Shown: positions 10,642-23,038, counted from the stretch's first letter. The stretch: 64,000 nucleotides of DNA from Scilla litardierei (GCA_030789695.1 CM061139.1:109218837-109282836), one strand, 5' to 3'. The notes: generated by a model from the letters alone, not told the origin. Translations and numbers: made by a program.

Positions 10642-11856
10642 TCATTTGTTGTATATCCGGTAGGCTTTGCTACGTGAGGAATATCCAACAAAAATCCCCT
10701 CATCGGATCTTGGATCGAATTTGTCCAAACTCCCATACGTGTTCTTAATAAAACATTTTGAACCAAAATCACGAAAATGTTTAACTTGAGGCAACCTACC
10801 AAACAACAATTCATAACAAGTTTGTTTAGTGCCAGGCCTCAAAAGTATTCTATTAAACACATAGCAAGCGGTGTGTACCGCTTCCGCCCAAAATTGATGG
10901 CCAAGTTGGCTATCATCAAGCATCGTGCGAGCACACTCCACTAGAGTCCTATTCTTTCTCTCAACTACACCATTTTGAGGAGGTGCACGAGGGAAAGAGA
11001 ATGTGTGTGTAATACCAACTTCATCACAAAATGTCTCAAAAGACTCATTCTCAAATTCCCCTCCATGATCACTACGAATAGTGACAATGGTGGTTCCAAT
11101 GAGATTTTGTACTTTCTTAACAAAAATTGTGAAGTTTTCAAAAGCTTCATTTTTATTACATAATGAAAATACCCAAGTAAACCTAGAAAAGTCATCAACG
11201 ATGACAAGTCCATATCTAGCATTACCTAATGAAGCAACTCTAGTTGGCCCAAATAAATCTAGATGTAATAGCTCTAGTGGCCGCTTAGAGGAAATGTTTT
11301 TCTTAGGTTTAAATGAAGATTTTGGAAGCTTGCCTCATTGACACGAGTCACAAAAGCTTTTCTTTTGAAAGACTAGCTTAGGGAAGCCTCTAATAGAGTT
11401 TAACTTGGAAAGCTTAAATAGTGTTCCAAAGTTCACATGACCAAAACGTCGATGCCATAAGTGTTGTTCACTTGTGTTGGCAATGAAACATTGTTCATGT
11501 GATCTTGGAAGATCTAGGATATATATATCCTTATGGCGTGTGCCGGAAAACAATAATTCATTATTATCTTTTCTTAAAATATGGAACATTCCTTTCGCAA
11601 AGTTAACTTTGTAACCTTTGTCACAAAGTTGACTTATTGAAATAAGATTGTGGTTTAATCCTTTAACAAGGTAAACATCACATATTAGGGGTTTAGAAGG
11701 ATTACCCACTTTTCCAACACCTATGATGGTTCCGCTCTCGTTGCCTCCAAAGACGACGTGATTCACATTTGCAATGGGCACCACTCCGGAGAGCAATTGA
11801 GCGTCACCCGTCATGTGTTTTGAACACCCGCTATCGAGTATCCAATTTCTCTTGGA
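10642..11856 (-). pseudogene. protease and integrase of element A (broken)
   Basis: Protease active site LDSGCSKHM lies at about 11820-11850, followed by the GAG-pre-integrase HLWHRRFGH zinc-binding start. The integrase core has its three acidic residues in HLDLFGP, RSDHGGEF and QNGVVERKNRT. The frame has a TGA at 11335-11337 (after DSCQ) and another at 10642. It is shifted relative to gag, so a frame break lies between 11815 and 12192. The plus ORFs here are antisense shadows. Confidence 0.88.
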
Positions 11857-12191
11857 GCTAAATTTAAATTTGTTGCTCCGTTCCTTTTTCTTGAGTACCT
11901 ATAGATATGAAATGTCGTATCACGGTACCCAAGGTCATTGGGTCCTAAAGATTAGACCTTTGGAAGCCAAGTCCAATTGGACTTAGACTTCTCCACATAA
12001 TTACTACTATGCACAACATTCAAAAAATAAGCATTCATATAAACTTGTTTTTCATCCATGCTTGTGTCCTTTGGGCTCCAAATAGTGAAAATCTTGGGAG
12101 CCCTCATCCTATTGGGTGCATGCATGCGACGTTGATTTCTACGTGATGCATGTTGTGGATAGGCATAAGGAACATGATGAAATGGTGCATG

Positions 12192-14201
12192 TCAATAATT
12201 ATTCACATGATGATGTGGGTGTACATATGCATGTGGGGGAGCACGTGCGTGAGGGTGTCTCACATGGTGTGCACGTGCCCGTGGATGTGTAGCATAGAAA
12301 TCATCATATGTGTGAGCCGGTGGAGTAGGATGTGTGTTCCTACGTGGCATGGTATTGGTGTACATGTAGGCATGGCCCTTCTTTGGAGGTCCACCCAAAG
12401 TGGGTTTCTTTCCGAAAGAGGGTGTGAACGAGGTGGAAGCACCATTGGTAGATGAACTACCAATAGAGTGTTTGCTACCACTCGTTGAGGTATCGGAAGT
12501 TGGCCTAACAAAGGTAGTGGCCGACTTGGATGAACTTCCCAAAGTATACCCCAAGCCAATGTGGTGATTGGCCGGAGGTAAGACACTTAGGATATTATCC
12601 AAATGGCCCTTACCCTTATTGAATTCATTGATTCGGCCTAATGTGTTCTCATATTTCTCGGTGAGAGAACGCAAAGAAGTATCCAAAGTGGATACTTGCG
12701 ATGTGAGCACATAAACACGAGATTTAAGACTCTCATTCTCAATACTCAAAGTCGAGTTTTGAGAAGTCAAATCCTCTATGTTATGTTCTTCCGGATCCTC
12801 AATGCTAACATGTTCAAGTTGAGTCTTGAGATTAACAATCTCATTCTTCAACTCTTCAACAACGGTGTCGTTGTTGGTGATGATAGTTTTAGGCGAGGTT
12901 TGGATGCTAGCTAAATCATCTTTTACTTTAGTATATTTATTTACTAACTTAGAGTATTTAGACCATAATTGCTCATTAGCATTTCTAAGGTCATCCATGG
13001 TTACCTCATCGCCTTCGTTGTCGCTATCATCGGAGGAGGAAGATCCTTGATCATGCTCCTCTCTCGCCATGAAGCACATGTGCGCTTGCTCCACTTGCTC
13101 ATCGTCCGACTCTCCGCTTGAGGAATCCTCGGAGTCGGTGAATGTTGCTCCGACAAGTCCCTTTTTGTACACCTTTTTGTACTTCTTGGACTTATCGAAC
13201 TTCGGCGCCTTCCACTTCTCCTTTTGCTTGTTTAGAGGACACTCCGCTTTCATGTGTCCTGGCTTATTGCACTTGAAACACAAAGGAGAGGAGGAGGCGT
13301 TAGAAGAATTGAACTTCGATTTGTTTTTGAAGTTACCTTTCCGGAAGAACCGGTTGAACTTCTTGGCCATGAGTGCCATGGACTCCAAGTCCAACTCGTC
13401 TTCCGAGTCTTCATCATCGGTTGAGGTGGAAGTGGATGGAGCGGCCTTGAAAGCAATAGCCTTCTTCTTTGGCTCGTCTTGCTTTAGGTAGGACTTCATC
13501 TTGTCCTGCAACTTCAACTTGCTATCTTTACGTACCTTGTATGACATTAAGGTACCCATTAGTTGAACAACGGTATAGGTTTTCATGTCATTACCTTCCT
13601 CGATGGCGAAGGTCCGTTTCTCCCAACTAGAAGGAAGTCCATCGATGATCTTCGAGACTTTCTCCTTTTGGGTGTAGGTTTTGCCGAGAGACTCCAACTC
13701 GTTTGTGATGTCGACGAAGCGAGCGTAGTACTCCTTCATCTTCTCACCCTGTAGCATATGAAACAACTCGTAATCTCTATTAACTACCACGAGTTTAGAG
13801 TCTCTTACCCTACTAGTCCCTTCATGTAATATGAGGAGGGAATTCCATATTTGATATGCACTCTTACATGTGCATATCTTATTGAAATCCTCGGGTTCCA
13901 AGGCGCATTGCAAGGCGTTCATTGCCTTGGCATTGCTCACCTCCGCGACGACCTCCGCGGGAGTCCACTTCTAAAAGTCTTCTTCGGCAGGCTCGACGTA
14001 TTCCTTCATTGTGTCCCTCCATAGCGAAGCACTCCGGAGGAAAGTTTCCATCCGGCATTTCCAGTACCCGTAGTTGGTACCGTTGAAGTATGGAGGCCTC
14101 GTCGAGGAATGTCCTTCCATCACCGAAGACGCTCTTTCACGGTTCCTGAAGGTGCTATAGTCGGAAGGTGGACGAACGGTCTTGTTGTCGTTGGCAGACA
14201 T
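12192..14201 (-). pseudogene. gag of element A (broken)
   Basis: Reads from MSANDNK at 14201 with FNGTNYGYWKCRME, the typical copia Gag start. A TAG at 13971-13973 interrupts it, and the same frame resumes through NALQCALEP and the UBN2-type Gag region. A CCHC zinc knuckle, CFKCNKPGHMKAEC, follows after a basic region, then coiled-coil-like LEHVSIEDPEEHN sequence and a His-rich tail. A TGA closes the frame at 12192. Both stops look like single-base changes in an otherwise well kept frame. Confidence 0.88.
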
Positions 14202-14213
14202 AGCTATAGACTT

Positions 14214-14226
14214 GGCTCTGATATCA
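14214..14226 (-). promoter_or_regulatory. primer binding site of element A (initiator tRNA-Met type)
   Basis: Minus strand reads TGATATCAGAGCC two bases from the 5' LTR. This is one base off the plant initiator-Met primer site TGGTATCAGAGCC. Confidence 0.85.
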
Positions 14227-14960
14227 AATGTAATGCACTGCTAAGCTACTGCACAAGTACTAGAGGGGGGGTGAATAGTACTATAAAATAATTAAGAGGC
14301 TAATTCCTAATTACTTGCAAACTCTACCAAACAATGCGGAAAATGCGGAAATGTAAATGTTAGACAACAAAGAAACAATCGCAAACAACGATATTACTGG
14401 GTTCGGATCCACCCAAGTCTCTCCGACTTGTTCCCGGTGATCCTACGTCCCAACCACCCGGATCCCCTCCGGATACTCAAGTTAGAAACCCTAACTCAAG
14501 ATTTCCACTATGAAATACTTGTGAAAAACCTTCACAAGTCAAATCATACACAAATTAATTTGTGACTCCCACAACCCGGGATCACAACCACACTCTCACA
14601 ACCGAGAGTGAAACTTACAATATGAATTGAAATGAAATAGAACTTCTTACCGACAAAATACCTATGCCTTGAGTAATGCTTACGAATTAGGGCAAAGATG
14701 ATTTTGAGGAAGAAGATGAGGCACCAAACCCTAGCTCCAAGATGTGGATCAGCGATGGAGAGCTATGGAGATGTTGGTGACCTAGAATCAAGCACTTGGC
14801 TTGGAAGGCTTCACACTCAATGAATCTCTCTTTGGAAGTAAGAGTGGGGAGAGATTATTGAATGGAATGAAAGAGCTTTGAATGAGCTTGGAATGATTTC
14901 TGTTGATCTCTAAACTTGCAATAATATCAGCATTGACTGCAATGAATGCAGCCCATCAAG

Positions 14961-14968
14961 TATTTATA
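14961..14968 (-). promoter_or_regulatory. TATA box of element A 5' LTR
   Basis: TATAAATA on the minus strand, the copy positioned to drive element A transcripts. Element B inserted at the far 5' end of U3, so the array and TATA box remain joined. Confidence 0.7.
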
Positions 14969-15031
14969 AGTTAGAGGAGAGAGAGAAAGAAAAACGTTTC
15001 AATTAATGCTCCAACGGCTCTTTTCTGAACC

Positions 15032-15570
15032 CAACTAGTCGGTCAAAGAACAACCACCGACCGACTAGTTCATCAACTAGTCGGTCGGTCAATTAACATA
15101 GACCGACTAATGAGAGAACAGGGAAAAGGTCGAAGCACAGACAAAAGGAACTAGTCGGTCCAAGAAGGGTAGCTGACCGACTAGTTTCACAACTAGTCGG
15201 TCGGTTACTCAACTGATACCGACTAAGAGAAAAGCAAATAGTCTGAGAGCAAATTGAATTAGTCGGTCCAAGAACAAATGTTGACCGACTAGTTCATCAA
15301 CTAGTCGGTCACCAAATGTGCATAGACCGACTAACGATAAACAGTAAGTCAGGTGAAAATTGGCATGTACAGTAAAACTCAACTAGTCGGTCCAAGAAGG
15401 AAAGTTGACCGACTAGTTCATCAACTAGGCGGTCGATCAAAGAACACAGACCGACTAATGATAAACAGTAACGAGCTTGGAAATGACTGACTGAAACTAG
15501 TCGGTCCAAGAAGCTTTGCCGACCGACTAGATGACCATCTAGTCGGTCAGTTCTTCTTCTTGAACCAACT
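15032..15570 (-). repeat. CTAGTCGGTC hairpin array in U3 of element A (5' LTR)
   Basis: The same five-unit array as at 4471-5007, with a few half-site differences, for example CTAGGCGGTC near 15425. Confidence 0.9.
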
Positions 15571-15964
15571 AACATGCACAAGAAGTCCCGAATCGAAGCG
15601 CGATGCTTCGGGAAAGATTGTATGGACTTCAACTAAGATCCTAGAGCTATGATATGAGCGTTATGAAGATTTAAGACGTAAGACCTACTCAAGGCTTAAC
15701 ATTCTACGAAAGAAGCTTAAAGACTATAAATAAAACTTGACGATACCGTCTTCAAAAGCTTCAATCGAATCTTCATGACTTCTAAAATGGTCCATAAGCT
15801 TCAACGAAGCTTTAGGCATACGATCACGTGCTTTGAGAAGTCTTGAGACGTCGCTTTGGATGTTCATATGAATTTGGCGACGATCTCCATAACTGCGCTC
15901 ACAAAGTGTTAGTTCACGATATATTTATGTTTGTTCATCATCCAAAACCAAATCCGGTGAGTCC

Positions 15965-16533
15965 TGTCACGACTCGCTTCCCTAAAATGGAGGCGAGACG
16001 TGAGAAGGTCCGCACGAGAGTGGAGCTGTGAAGCCCTAAACCCGATAAGCGTCAATAATACATAAGCAGGTCCCTGTAACCACAACGGAATAATAATAAT
16101 AACACAAGGAGAGACTGAAATAAAATCTCACATCTCATACATTGTCCAACAAGAAAATAAGTCCAACATCCAGAAAAGCCACCAGGCTAAAAGAGAAGAA
16201 TCTAAAGGCCCAGAACAAGGCCAACAAAAGCAACAACAACAACAAAGTATAGGTGCTACGCACCGATAACAAACAACTGTTTAACAAAAGTAAAACACAA
16301 CGAAGACACTAGGACTGGTCCCCAGTGTCCACGTACTCCCCGTCAAACACAAGCTCGGGCTCGGCGTCAGCAAACACCTCGTCCTCAACAAGGTACTCAG
16401 GCTCAGGATCTAACATGTGTCACCCAAAAGAGTAAAGGGGCACATGTCAGCAAGTCTAAAAGACTTGGGCAAGGAAACTGAAAGTAAGGCAACTAGCAAC
16501 CTAGCAGTTTAGTATGCATGACATGGCAGTTAT
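15965..16533 (-). repeat. 3' LTR of element B, outer part (split by element C)
   Basis: Matches 39052-39620 almost base for base and breaks at 16533 where element C entered. GTTAT at 16529-16533 and 32276-32280 is the duplication made by element C. Confidence 0.92.
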
Positions 16534-17577
16534 TGTAGGAATATTATGCCCTCGAGGCCATTTATTCCTGTGTGAATAGCACAAACATCTTGTTCGAAAT
16601 AACAGTAAGCTGTTTGGTAATAATTTATCTAAGTTATATTGTTATATAGTTAACGTTAGATATCAACTTAGGTAAAGTCCTGAGACTTTATGCAAGGTCA
16701 AACGTGTATCGAGATGAGTATCTCGATCATGGAGAAACGTTTGACCGTCTGTAGCATAAGTCTGAAATGGTTCATGGTCGTAGATGTTTCGAGACAAGGA
16801 TATCGAAACATCGGATAGACCATTGTGTCTTAGTCTTCACCGTTTAGCGGTGGCGATGATCTCATGATCGTTTGACTTGGCGAAGTCGAAGACGAGACAC
16901 AGGTGCTCATTAGAATGAGTTCACTGAACGATCCACTAGAGTTATCATATGGTTATATTGACCAATCTGTCAGTGATAACTCTGAGTGATGATAGGATAG
17001 TTGGTCTTTTGACTTGAGGTCATTTTAACGGACCTGTGCGTGAATGGTGCCACTTAGATCAACTGACCTAGCTTCGAGGCAAGGCCTGTCGAAAGGTCTT
17101 TTGATTGGGTGTCACTTGAAACGTACGAGGCGAGTAATGACCAAGAGAGGATTCGTCTCTCCCGGTCAATGGGAGTTAGTGTCGTAGAGTTAGTTCGGTC
17201 TTTAGTAAAAACTCTGCGCAGAGTATGTTGGAAGATGTCCAACATTAGTCGACTAAAGATCGATAGAAACTAACCGGAGTCAAGTTATTGGGGTTGACAG
17301 TTTGACCGTACCCCAGACTTGATCTACACGACACAGCTAAGACGAAAAGACTATAACTACGGAATTCATCACGGAAACAGTCAGGTGGTCCCGACAATAC
17401 TCATGTCAATGAGTCAACCACATAATGATGATTCCTGAAGCAGGGACGGCAACCACTGCTCGTGGTCACTGCCGTATAGGGCTTCGAGCCCAACCTGTTG
17501 TAAGGGTCAGGCTGTAGGGTCTCACACAGAGTGTAACGCTTCGTCTAGTAATAGGTAGAAATTAGTTAGGGAGAATA

Positions 17578-17668
17578 TTTGCATTTGACGCAAAAGAAGA
17601 GATAATTGCATTTGATGCAATATGGTAATTTAAGCTTAGATAGGGACTATTTTGCATTTGATGCAAAA
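17578..17668 (+). repeat. three TTGCATTTGATGCAA palindromes in U3 of element C
   Basis: Palindromes lie at 17578-17595 (one changed base), 17606-17620 and 17651-17668. Arms of 6-8 bp surround a TTG centre. The same trio recurs in LTR2 and LTR3 at offsets of 6557 and 13114. Confidence 0.85.
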
Positions 17669-17839
17669 GCAATTAAATGTGTATTAAATTGTTTAATACA
17701 ATATTTAATAAGATAAACGCAAGGAAAAAGTTCACGGGTAAGACGGGAATGTCCCGGTCTAGACCCAGGTTCGAACGGCGTCCAAATCGGACGCCGGATG
17801 CTCAAGTTAGAGCCAAAACAGCCAAACAGATCAGACCGG

Positions 17840-18118
17840 GTCAGACCAGGCTGACCCAGACCAGACCAAGTCTGGCCTGGGTGCCTGGCCAGACCTGGCT
17901 GAGCCAGGAACCCAGGCAGCCAGGCCTGGGCACAGGCCCAGGCGCTGGGCGCCTGGGCCTGCGCCCAGGCGGGCCTGGGCGCCTGGGAGCCCAGGCGCCC
18001 TGGGCGCCTGGGCGCCCAGGCGCCCTGGGCCGGGCGCCTTGGGCGCCCGGCCCAGGCGCCCGGGCCCAGACTTGGGCGCCCGTGCCCAAGTCTGGGTTTT
18101 GGGCGCCCAGTCAGACTT
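17840..18118 (+). repeat. GC-rich CAGGCGCC palindrome array in LTR1
   Basis: Repeated GGGCGCCTGGGCGCC-type palindromes. The large ORFs on both strands here (for example 17677-18198) are Pro/Gly/Arg-rich readings of the array and not genes. The array is identical in LTR2 (24397-24675) but rearranged and 68 bp longer in LTR3 (30954-31300). Confidence 0.9.
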
Positions 18119-18399
18119 GTGGGTCCCACCTCTGGGTGTGGAACCCTAGGTTTAATGGGCAGTTTTTGACGGCTCGTTTTTGTGAAAAACTAGCCTAGGG
18201 CTGATCTTTGGACACTCAATTGGAGGGTCAAACGAACTCCGATTGACGAACGGTTTTTTCCTATGCGTTCACCGTTGAACGCTTGTCGTATTGATAGGTT
18301 GTATCGATCTTGAAGCTCAACGGTGAGTGAGTTAAAATTCACGGAAGTTTGCACCTTTTGAAGTGCAAACTAACTTGATTTTAAATTAACTCTATTTTA

Positions 18400-18473
18400 G
18401 TCCCACATCGGATTTTGAGAAAAGGGGAGAGTCCGCCGCCTATATAAATAGGGGTCTCCCCCCTTTCTCAAAA
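18400..18473 (+). promoter_or_regulatory. snRNA-type upstream element plus TATA box in LTR1
   Basis: GTCCCACATCG at 18400-18410 matches the plant snRNA-gene USE consensus RTCCCACATCG. TATATAAATA follows at 18441-18450, with 30 bp between. The TATA box sits in the loop of an imperfect inverted repeat, TTTTGAGAAAAGGGGAGA (18413-18430) against 18455-18473. Copies are at 24957-25030 and 31582-31655. Confidence 0.7.
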
Positions 18474-19094
18474 CTCGTCCCAAGCTCTAGATCTGAGCGG
18501 CTCTCGTAAATGTTGGAGCACGCTCGGATCTAAGCTTAAATAAATATTTCTCTATCTCCCTAAAATTCTGCCTTACTCCTGCGGGCTCTAGCAAAGCCAC
18601 AAAGGAGTTCGGATTCTGGATCTGAAATCTTGGCGGAGGTTTCACTCGCGTGAAACTTTCTTCGGCGGTTGGTTGGCTCGGCGGCACGGGGATTGATCGC
18701 CTCGGGATGCGGAGCGGTTCGAGGAGCGGTTCGGGGAGCGGTTCAAGGAGCGGCTCGGCGTGGGACGGGAGCAGCTCGGAAGACGGCGCGGAACATCTCG
18801 CCTGCTCCAGGGCTGAGATTCCGGGTATGTGGTTAAAGTAGTTTATTAGCATTAGTTTAGTTTAATCGCAGTAGGCTAGATCCTTCTTGGGATGGTCAGA
18901 CCCATCCCAAGTCGGCAGAGATCTTGGCATAGGGTCTTGGACCTTAGGGCCAAGTTAAAATTGTTTTAACTTGCATGTTAATATAGATTAACTAGTTTTT
19001 CTTCCGCTGTAATTCTCTTTTATGTCTATGTTCCGTCCGACTTAGGACGGGACTAGAATTTTTGTGCCCTAAGGGAACGCCCAATTCCCTGCAG

Positions 19095-19107
19095 TGGTAT
19101 CAGAGCC
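19095..19107 (+). promoter_or_regulatory. primer binding site of element C, first copy
   Basis: TGGTATCAGAGCC, an exact initiator tRNA-Met primer site, one base after LTR1. The second copy is at 25652-25664, after LTR2. Confidence 0.92.
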
Positions 19108-19196
19108 TAGGTTTGCGTAGCGATCTAGGTACTGCGATTTTATTAAACGTGTTTAATGCTTTTAAATACTTTTTTAATTAAAAATATTTTTTAAAG

Positions 19197-19660
19197 TTAT
19201 GTGATAAATTTTAAAAATGTTTAAGATGTTCTAAAATTTTTTTTTTGGATAAATTTTGAACATGGAAATTTTTTAAAATAACGTTTTAAAATTTATGTGA
19301 TATTTTTAAAACTAATTTTAAATCTTTTAAAATTTATGCGATAAGTTTAAAGTGCCCAAAAATTTTTTATTTGCTAAATTTTTTAAGCATGAAAGTTTTA
19401 AAATGATGTTTTAATTTTATGAGATAATTTTAAAATTGATTTTAAAGATTAAAATTTTTATGAGATAAATTTTTCAAATAGCATGCAAAGTTAGTGATTT
19501 TAAAAATTAAGTTTTTTTTATGAGATAAAAATAAAATATTTTAAAATCATATTTTAAATTTAAATGTTAAATTTATGTATGCATGCTAAAAATTGTTTAT
19601 GCGATAAACTTGGTATATTTAAATGTTAAATAGTTGTGCACTATCTTTATGCGATAAATT
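19197..19660 (+). repeat. AT-rich TTATGNGATAA degenerate tandem repeat
   Basis: Eight related blocks (near 19197, 19285, 19333, 19415, 19455, 19515, 19595 and 19640) with a TTATG-N-GATA core, most followed by a T/A-rich run. Spacing is irregular, mostly 40-85 bp. They lie shortly after the primer site, where packaging or dimerisation signals usually are. The twin is 6557 bp further on. Confidence 0.7.
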
Positions 19661-22600
19661 AGTGTAGAGTTATTTTAATGGCATGTTATATCTTGTCCCT
19701 TATTTGATAACACAAGACAAACCTTTAGGTTAGCCATTAAAATTGATTAAAATTTATTACTTGAATTTTAATGACATGCTATGTTTTAATAAATCATTAA
19801 CAACAATATTAAGACCTAATACCTGATTAGGGTAGTCCTTTAAATGAATTTTCAATTCTAAATGTTATAATTAATTTTCATTAAAGGACTTCGCTTCTAG
19901 CGTTGTTAATAAAATTTATTAAAATCCTAACACCAAATAGGATAGCGCGTGAACCTTATAGTTGATAAGGACTTAATAAAAGTTATTAAACAAATCCTAA
20001 AAATTTTGAATTTAAGGATTCAACTAGTTGATAGGATTAATTAGTTGTTAATAAAAGCTGTTTAGTCTATGGCATACATACAAAAATGACAAGCTTCATT
20101 CAATGGACCATGATCCAGTCAATGTGCTTGGCTAAGAGTTCTGGGTCAACCCTTGCTAGTCCAAGGGGTAGTGATCCTGGCTTAGTCAATTCCCTGGCTG
20201 AGTTCCGCTGGACCGCAATGTCGCGAATCATGATTGTATGACACCCTGGACTATATCTAAGTCAAATACGTTAATGATCTTTTTCAAGATTAGCCGTATC
20301 CCTCCTTGTTTTAGGGGTTAGTAACTATAGGACCCGCGTTATAGTTGTTGAGATACACTCAAGCTGTAACCTGGCAATCTTATAGGAACCAACTCCTCAA
20401 ATACATAAGATGAAATCTTGACTAACCCTAACCGTCGTCTCGTACCCCGAGCGCTGGCGTAAGTTAAGTCAACGATGTAGTCTGCCTAGATGTAGTCTAA
20501 GACCTGACCCAAACCGACGTGTCGTGCATACACCGAGCTGAGGTGTAAGTCAGGCTAGACATGAAAACAAGGGTCCGACTAGACTAGACATTGTGATTTG
20601 GATGAGCACACTCATGATCCCGAATGGCTAGGGGCAAAAACCGATTAAGAGAGTCATATCCGATATGATCGATGAAGAGTCATCTTCCGATCGCAGAGTC
20701 AATCAACTTGTTGAGCTACACTCAAGGTTGTTTAGACTCAAGGTGATTGGAACTCTTACCCATTAATTTTAATTCGATTAAATCGTTCGTTATTAAGCTT
20801 TAAAACGTTCGTAAAATTAGTGTGAGGATATAGATAGATAAAAGCCAATCTACCTATATTTAATATTGAACATATGCTAAAACTAGGGCAAGACAATGTT
20901 TACCGAAAGAATCAATTGATAATATTGGAATTAGTTAACTGGTCAATAAGATGATTAATTGAATATCAAGTTAAATTCTAATTGATATAATTAAACTATA
21001 TTCTCATTGACATTAAATGACCTTCTAAAGAACAGACTTAAGAAATATGATTTCATTAAGTTCTGAGTCCAACAAATAAATTAAAGCTACATGTCACTCG
21101 TCTCTATATGAGGTAGCTTGAACATATAGGACATTCAAAGTATGTTTCTCCCTACAACTTGTCGAGCTACCCTCAAGGTTTTATGGACAAACAATTTTGA
21201 TCCGCAAAGTTCGAGAATTCGATTAAACCGTTTGAATCGAATACGAGTGCATGAGCGATGCAAAACTATGTATCCCAACCGGATCTTGAGACAAGCAACT
21301 TCTTGAGTTACACTCAAGATTGCAAAGCTCAAGCGTTTGGATACATAAGTTGCTTGCATAGCTATTTATTTATGTTGATATCTAAATATGATTTAGAAAA
21401 GGAAGAAGGCACTTCGGAAAGTCAATTGAGAAAGTTAGTTTAATTTATCATTAGTAGAGGCATAAGTAGGAGGAAATGAAAACGTGACATATTTTAAATG
21501 TCACATTTCGGAATAAGTTGTTATACAAAAGACGTTTAACACATTTTGACGAATGTCGTCACATTGCTTCTGAAGTAATGTTTTGTGTTAAGTAATTTGT
21601 AAATAACCATATATATATTAAATGTTAATATATAAATACACAAGATTGTAGCAAACTTATATGGTAAAATTAGACTAGGCCGTATCAAGAGATTAAGCTT
21701 CACAAGTCACATAAAGAGGGGTCTGACCTCTCGTATTATGAAGTCTACGGACACTTGTGAGTCTTAGCCGCTTAGATACAAAGGCCGAAACCCATCTGTA
21801 AGAAGTGGGAGAATGAGTTGTCGAACTCAGTCTCGTACATACTGATGTACCCGAGTCTATTTTTAACAAAATAAGTTATTCGTATATTTTACTAAGACAC
21901 GTGTTCTTGATGAAACGCAAGTCTGATAAAATAAAGAACGAAGTGACCAAAGTATTTAAACTGATTCGATTAGATCGAATGGTCAAATACTTAGCTAAAT
22001 AAAATCTTGTGTAATTAAAAGAAAATGTGATTTTCTCTCAGATCAAGTCTGTTAACACATCGGTGTGTTAAAAGGTATGAATCACACTTAATTAGATTTA
22101 GTGTGATCCATTGTAAGTGACTCTGAGCTAAGTCCTCCCTCTGGGTTAAGTCCCAAATAGTAATGCCTAGGTTTTGATAAAGTTCTATGAGAACATTATC
22201 AATAAGATATTCATTAAATCAAACATGAGGAAGTTGTATATTTACTCGAATTTCGTAAGACGAAAAGTCGAGTTAAGACATCATAACTAATGATGACTTA
22301 GTCAACTTTTAGGATGAAATCCGGAGTAGTAACTCCGATTTAAAACTTGATGCAATCAGAATAGGTCTGTGTGCGTAAATAAATTTGAGAATTTAGTTTA
22401 CGTGCCCAAGGAAAATGTTTTCTCACTTTCTGCAAGAAAATCTTTAAGTTGAAAGATTGGTGCAGAAAAGAAAATAGTGAAGTACAATAATGTTGGATGG
22501 GAACGGTTTTCATCCTAATTTCTTTAAAACGGATTATGATGAAACCGGTTTCGCCAACAGATGTGTACAGATCTACTCGGACCAAAGTCGATGTAAACGC

Positions 22601-22982
22601 TCAAGTTGACCATGAAAATCTGAGCATTCACTTATAAGTTCGTTTTTCTAAATATGATTTAGACGAACCAACTTATATGAATTGGCCAGATAGTTTTCAA
22701 GGTCAGTGGGAGCGTATAAATTACATGCGAATCATCAAAGGGATGGAACATACATTTTGACAAAGTAATCAAAAGGTTTGATACTTTATCAAGAATAGAT
22801 ATGAGCCATTTAAAATGACCAGTAACTAATTTAAAATTATTATCGTAAGGAACGATAAACTGGATAAGATCCAAGTAAAATAAAATATTATGGATTCCGA
22901 CAGACCAAATGAATTATTTGAATAAGATTCAAATGGTTGGTCTGACATGAACATAGAAACCCCTTAAGTCTATAGAGTAGAC

Positions 22983-23038
22983 GGTCTTAGCAGATCCACT
23001 CACGAAGGCTCTATCACATGAAGTCGGGAAAACTTATG
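22983..23038 (+). pseudogene. relic of copia RNase H C-terminus in element C
   Basis: The plus frame gives VLADPLTKALSHEV and then degenerates to a stop. ADPLTK is the hallmark end of Ty1/copia polyproteins and sits about 50 bp before the purine tract, as in element F. The identical copy is at 29540-29595. Confidence 0.65.

Larger units (their letters stand above)
14229..15964 (-). repeat. 5' LTR of element A, main part (split by element B)
   Basis: This matches 3667-5410 with a few scattered changes. It is cut at 15964 by element B and finishes at 41567-41577, which restores the missing AATATCCAACA end. It has its own TATA box (14961-14968) and hairpin array (about 15032-15570). Confidence 0.92.
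16534..19093 (+). repeat. LTR1 of element C
   Basis: 2560 bp, from TGTAGGAATATT to TTCCCTGCA. In order it holds three TTGCATTTGATGCAA palindromes (17578-17668), a GC-rich CAGGCGCC array (17840-18118), an snRNA-type upstream element (18400-18410) and a TATA box (18441-18450). Confidence 0.93.

Noticed and set aside
17677..18198. Plus and minus ORFs of 160-186 codons repeated in each LTR of element C
   Set aside because: They read the GC palindrome array in Pro/Gly/Arg-rich frames and lie in LTR sequence.
18400..18480. A genuine snRNA gene downstream of the USE and TATA
   Set aside because: No U-snRNA sequence follows; the motif belongs to an LTR repeated three times.
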